Below are positions 60,762-64,000 of a stretch of DNA of 64,000 nucleotides, piece after piece. Origin of the DNA: Cacajao melanocephalus (taxonomy: Eukaryota; Chordata; Mammalia; Primates; Pitheciidae); assembly GCA_963573385.1 (NCBI GenBank), contig CAUYLG010022041.1, positions 53,415 to 117,414 of the forward strand. The letters run 5' to 3'. The notes under the pieces were generated by a model, which ran no database searches, had not been told where the DNA came from, and saw nothing but the letters and a program-made list of their open reading frames with translations. Every line of letters begins with the position of its first letter. Position 1 is the first letter of the stretch. The translations under genes and the position numbers were made by a program.

Positions 60762-63572
60762 GTATGTAAGGTTAGATGGTCTATACACAAAGATAAAGAT
60801 TGAATTAAGAAATGTCAATATGATTTATTCTATAATCTGATAAAGAATGCTATAATTTATGTGTTGTCCCTATTTATTAAGTAGACATAGTGCATAGCAA
60901 TTGGGGTGTTCAAGCAAAGGCACTTCTGTCATATAAACTCTTAATCAGATACAATCTTTTCTCAAAAAGATAAAGCTAATTTATGGAGATTCAAGCAAAA
61001 ATATATTTTATGGTGAGCTCATGCACAGTGTTGAAATGCAACAGAGCTATTAATATGATTGGTATTCATAGTGATGACTTTGGAACACTTTAGAATATTA
61101 AAATGACTTTTGAATTATGTGATTTTTAGTCTTAATTTTACTTTAATTCTATAGTTTGTTACTTTTGTAATTCTCTTATACTGAATTTGGCTTATGTATT
61201 AATGTTTGGATAATCAATATCTTCAATTCACCAGATGAAATAAAAATGATGAATTCTAGACATTGGACTTTAACATCTTATGATTTAGGCTTTATTTCAG
61301 AAGAATGAGAGAAATTATGTAAAAATGTCATTGCTTCTAATAAATTGAGTCAGGTCTTTCAGAAAGATATTAAGAAAAATAAATTGTAACACTAACATCT
61401 GAGAATCCCCATATTAAATGCAAATTTTATAAAACTAATTTATTAATGAGAAATATAGAAACTAGCTAAAGTTCACTGTACAACTCCGTAACTGTGCTAG
61501 TGTTTATATTTTAGCCATGGTGGTGAACTAGACATTTATTTCCTTAGGTATATCTGTTATTAAAATCATTTCATTTTGTGGAAATTGTATCCTCATTTAT
61601 TTTTGCTTAAAACTTTTGTTTACTTTTTAAGTATGTACATTAATGGTGGTATGTGAATAAAGGTTACAATTTTAATAACATTCTTCACAAGCTCAAAATG
61701 AGGTGATATATCCATTTTACATGACATAAAGATGTTTTACATATTCATAATGCACAAAATAATTAGAGGCATTGGTAGTGTAAAATTTTGGCCCTTTTAA
61801 TGTTTTCTTAATACAATTAAATACAGTTTAAAATTACACTAAATAATAAATGTTTAATTAAGATATTTTTAGATTTTATTAGTTTCAAAAAACTAGATTT
61901 AGTTAAAAGAAAATGGAAAATGTCTATTTTTCTGGATTTGCTTTTCATAAAATAATAGTTTTTATCAACATATTTGTTCTTAAAGATGTTTTCTTTCAGA
62001 ATTTATAGGCTTATCATATTTTCTATTAGAATGAAAAATCACCAGAATTATAGAATCTTAGCCAAAAAAAGAAAAAAGTTACGTGTTTTAAGGTGTCGAA
62101 TTTTATAAAGCAACAAGGGAAGATAGGTTGAAGCAATACATTTTACTGAATTTTCTTTACACAAATAATTAACTTACTTATAGAGTTTGGCCGATAACCA
62201 TTCTTTCTGCTCAAACTGAAACCATATTTATGATAATTTCAAACATCCTATACATGAATATGGACTTATTAAGTGGTTATAGATATTTGGGAAACAGCTG
62301 CAGAAATAATTACCACAGGAAAAAATCTTTAGGTCAGAGATATTATTTTTTACCTTATATAAATACCAGAAAAATACATTTAGTTTAAAGATAAATGTGC
62401 TGCTGTAACCAATGTTTTATAGGAAAGACTACAAAATGTCTGAATTCTGGAATTTTTGGAGGACAGCATAACAATAAAACTTACTGAACCATTGGTTGAA
62501 ATTTCAGTAGAAGCTATGCGGAATTTAAAACTTGAAGAGATATGTACATTTCCTTAAATACGTTTCAGAAATTCCCAAGCAAAAATTCCTTTTTTTATTG
62601 AAAACGCATTAGGAAGCTTTAAAAGTGGCAAGCCTAGTGAGAAAGTTTTGAGAGGATATATAGCTTCTGCAAATGGTTATATGAGAAGGAGACAGAAATA
62701 CTTTCATTTGCAGTTAAAATAAATTTATATCTCTAAATGCCAATTAGCAGGCCCCCATTGACTCTTGGTGATTCATTCTATAATGAAATCATAAATGTTT
62801 TTGTAGAGTGATCCTACACATCTCCCCAGAGGACAGCAAATGTATCATGAGACAGATCTTGGAAGTTGGCCATGGCCCACCTGCAGCAGCGGGGTTCTGA
62901 TTTCCTTAACAGCGGTGGACAGGTGCAGGCAGGAAGGCATAGGGCATCTGGCTTACACATCAGGTATTATGTACATCTGGAGCAATGTCAAAGCCATAAT
63001 TAATACAAAGGCATATTCTTCACTATATTTTGGAGTCCCCAAATCCCCAGAGTAGAACACATCATCGTTTTCTTCTGAAACTTAGCTCTTTGATACCACA
63101 AATAATGCTGAATTAAAAGAGAACTGACACAATTGTTACTTTCCAAAAACTTTCAAAAATTACTGTTGGATATAAACCCAGGCAATTAAATTCAGGCTTT
63201 CTAAAACAAATTCAGTGAGATGGAAAAAATAAATCTTATCATAGAGATTTCAGGAAAATATCTAAGATAAATATGATAAAATAACAAATTTAAAATGAAA
63301 ATCTATCAAAGGTATTCCTTCATAACAATTATATTTTCATCATAAAATATGTGATAGTCTTGATGCTAAATGGCTTTATCTTCAAGGAGGCTCTAAAATT
63401 GTAGCTATGGAATCTAAAAATGCAAAAAGCTTTTTTTTTTCTGGGATTCTGGTCATAATTCCTCTGGTGATAAATGAAAAATAATCAAAATCATTTTCAT
63501 TAGTATAGTTCTTTTATAAGAATTAGCTTATCCACACTATTTTATTTTCATTATTGTATTTAAACAGTAAGA
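60762..63572. other. AT-rich gene-free stretch
   Basis: About 2.8 kb of unique, very AT-rich DNA. 62840-62960 is a small GC-richer island with a 71-residue frame but no splice, promoter or family signal. A poly(T) run lies near 63430-63440. Confidence 0.5.
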
Positions 63573-64000
63573 TGTTGTGGGGGACCGGCACGTCTGCCGG
63601 GAGGCTCCCGGCCTGCGGGATGCCTGACCCCAACTCAGAGATGTTCATCACCTGGAGGAGAGAGTGCGCGGAAGAAAAGGCAGATAGACAGTGGGGTCTG
63701 GAGGGCTACTCAGGCAATGCCAGCATGGCATGCCAGAATAGCAAGTTTATTGTGTGCATAAGTCTGATTATATATCTTTTAGTTCTTCCTTGATGACGTA
63801 AACTACCTTGTAACATTAAACAGTAAGAACAGAAATCAATGGCATAAGAACTGAACAGTAAAAGCAGTAACAGATATCAATAGCTACATTGTGACATTGT
63901 TATTTAAAAACAAAGTAAAGAAGAGAACATGTAGCACAGCTTGACTCACTCGGGATCCCCACTCAAGGTCAACAGAGCCATAAATCTTTTGCAAAAACAG
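63573..64000 (-). mobile_element. ERVK-like LTR, runs off the right edge
   Basis: A sharp switch from AT-rich DNA to GC-rich 'tgttgtgggggaccggcac', which is the antisense of an LTR 3' end (..cccccacaaca). On the minus strand a TATA-like 'atatataa' (about 63768-63775) precedes an AATAAA signal (63746-63751), followed by GC-rich R/U5 to 63573, a betaretrovirus-like LTR plan. The class is inferred from this layout and I cannot name the subfamily. The LTR 5' part lies beyond the window. Confidence 0.68.

Overview
This window looks like primate, almost certainly human, nuclear DNA from a gene-poor region. The evidence is three Alu copies, primate-type L1 3' ends, THE1/MST/MLT1 (ERVL-MaLR) LTRs, MER5A and Tigger DNA-transposon fossils, and MIR and L2 relics in AT-rich sequence. 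I found no intact protein-coding gene, no convincing exon chain, no CpG-island promoter and no functional RNA gene. The short open frames are chance frames or lie inside repeats. Family names come from recognising consensus-like sequence by eye. Class is usually secure, subfamily often is not, and boundaries are good to about 5-30 bp unless a terminus or target-site duplication (TSD) is stated.

Layout. 1-10 kb: an Alu cut by the window edge, a MER5A relic, an old MLT1 LTR, a long antisense L2 (about 5.8-7.7 kb), an Alu with its TSD and an L2 tail. 11.3-14 kb: two MaLR retrovirus-like elements in tandem, both antisense; a THE1 3' LTR with internal region abuts and cuts an older MLT1/MST-like element. 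16.9-21.4 kb: L2 tail, antisense L1 3' end, hAT relic, MIR, a head-to-head L1 pair forming an imperfect inverted repeat, and a GC-richer antisense ERV1-class LTR with four similar hairpins. 25-31 kb: MER5A, a sense L2 with recognisable reverse-transcriptase-domain remnants split by a solo MaLR LTR with a perfect 5-bp TSD, then an old L1. 31.2-37.6 kb: an unexplained 48-bp inverted repeat around an MLT1 relic, a Tigger relic, MIR, L1 3' end, two long poly(T) runs, MER5A, and an Alu with a 15-bp perfect TSD. 40-52 kb: MLT1, MIRs, a tRNA-Ile-like pseudogene, a 2.3-kb antisense L1 split by an MST LTR, and a MIR split by an MLT1. 54-58.3 kb: an old antisense L1 split by a 2.5-kb insertion that appears to be a chimeric retrocopy. 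That insertion is a processed ATP6V1G1 (V-ATPase subunit G1) pseudogene joined at its 5' side to L1 ORF2 sequence, with a twin-priming-type 5' inversion. 60-64 kb: a solo THE1-type LTR with TSD, AT-rich sequence, and an antisense ERVK-like LTR running off the right edge.

Nothing here works as a gene system. The window is a layered record of retrotransposition. The most informative items are the chimeric retrocopy, the LTR hairpin array and the inverted-repeat structures.
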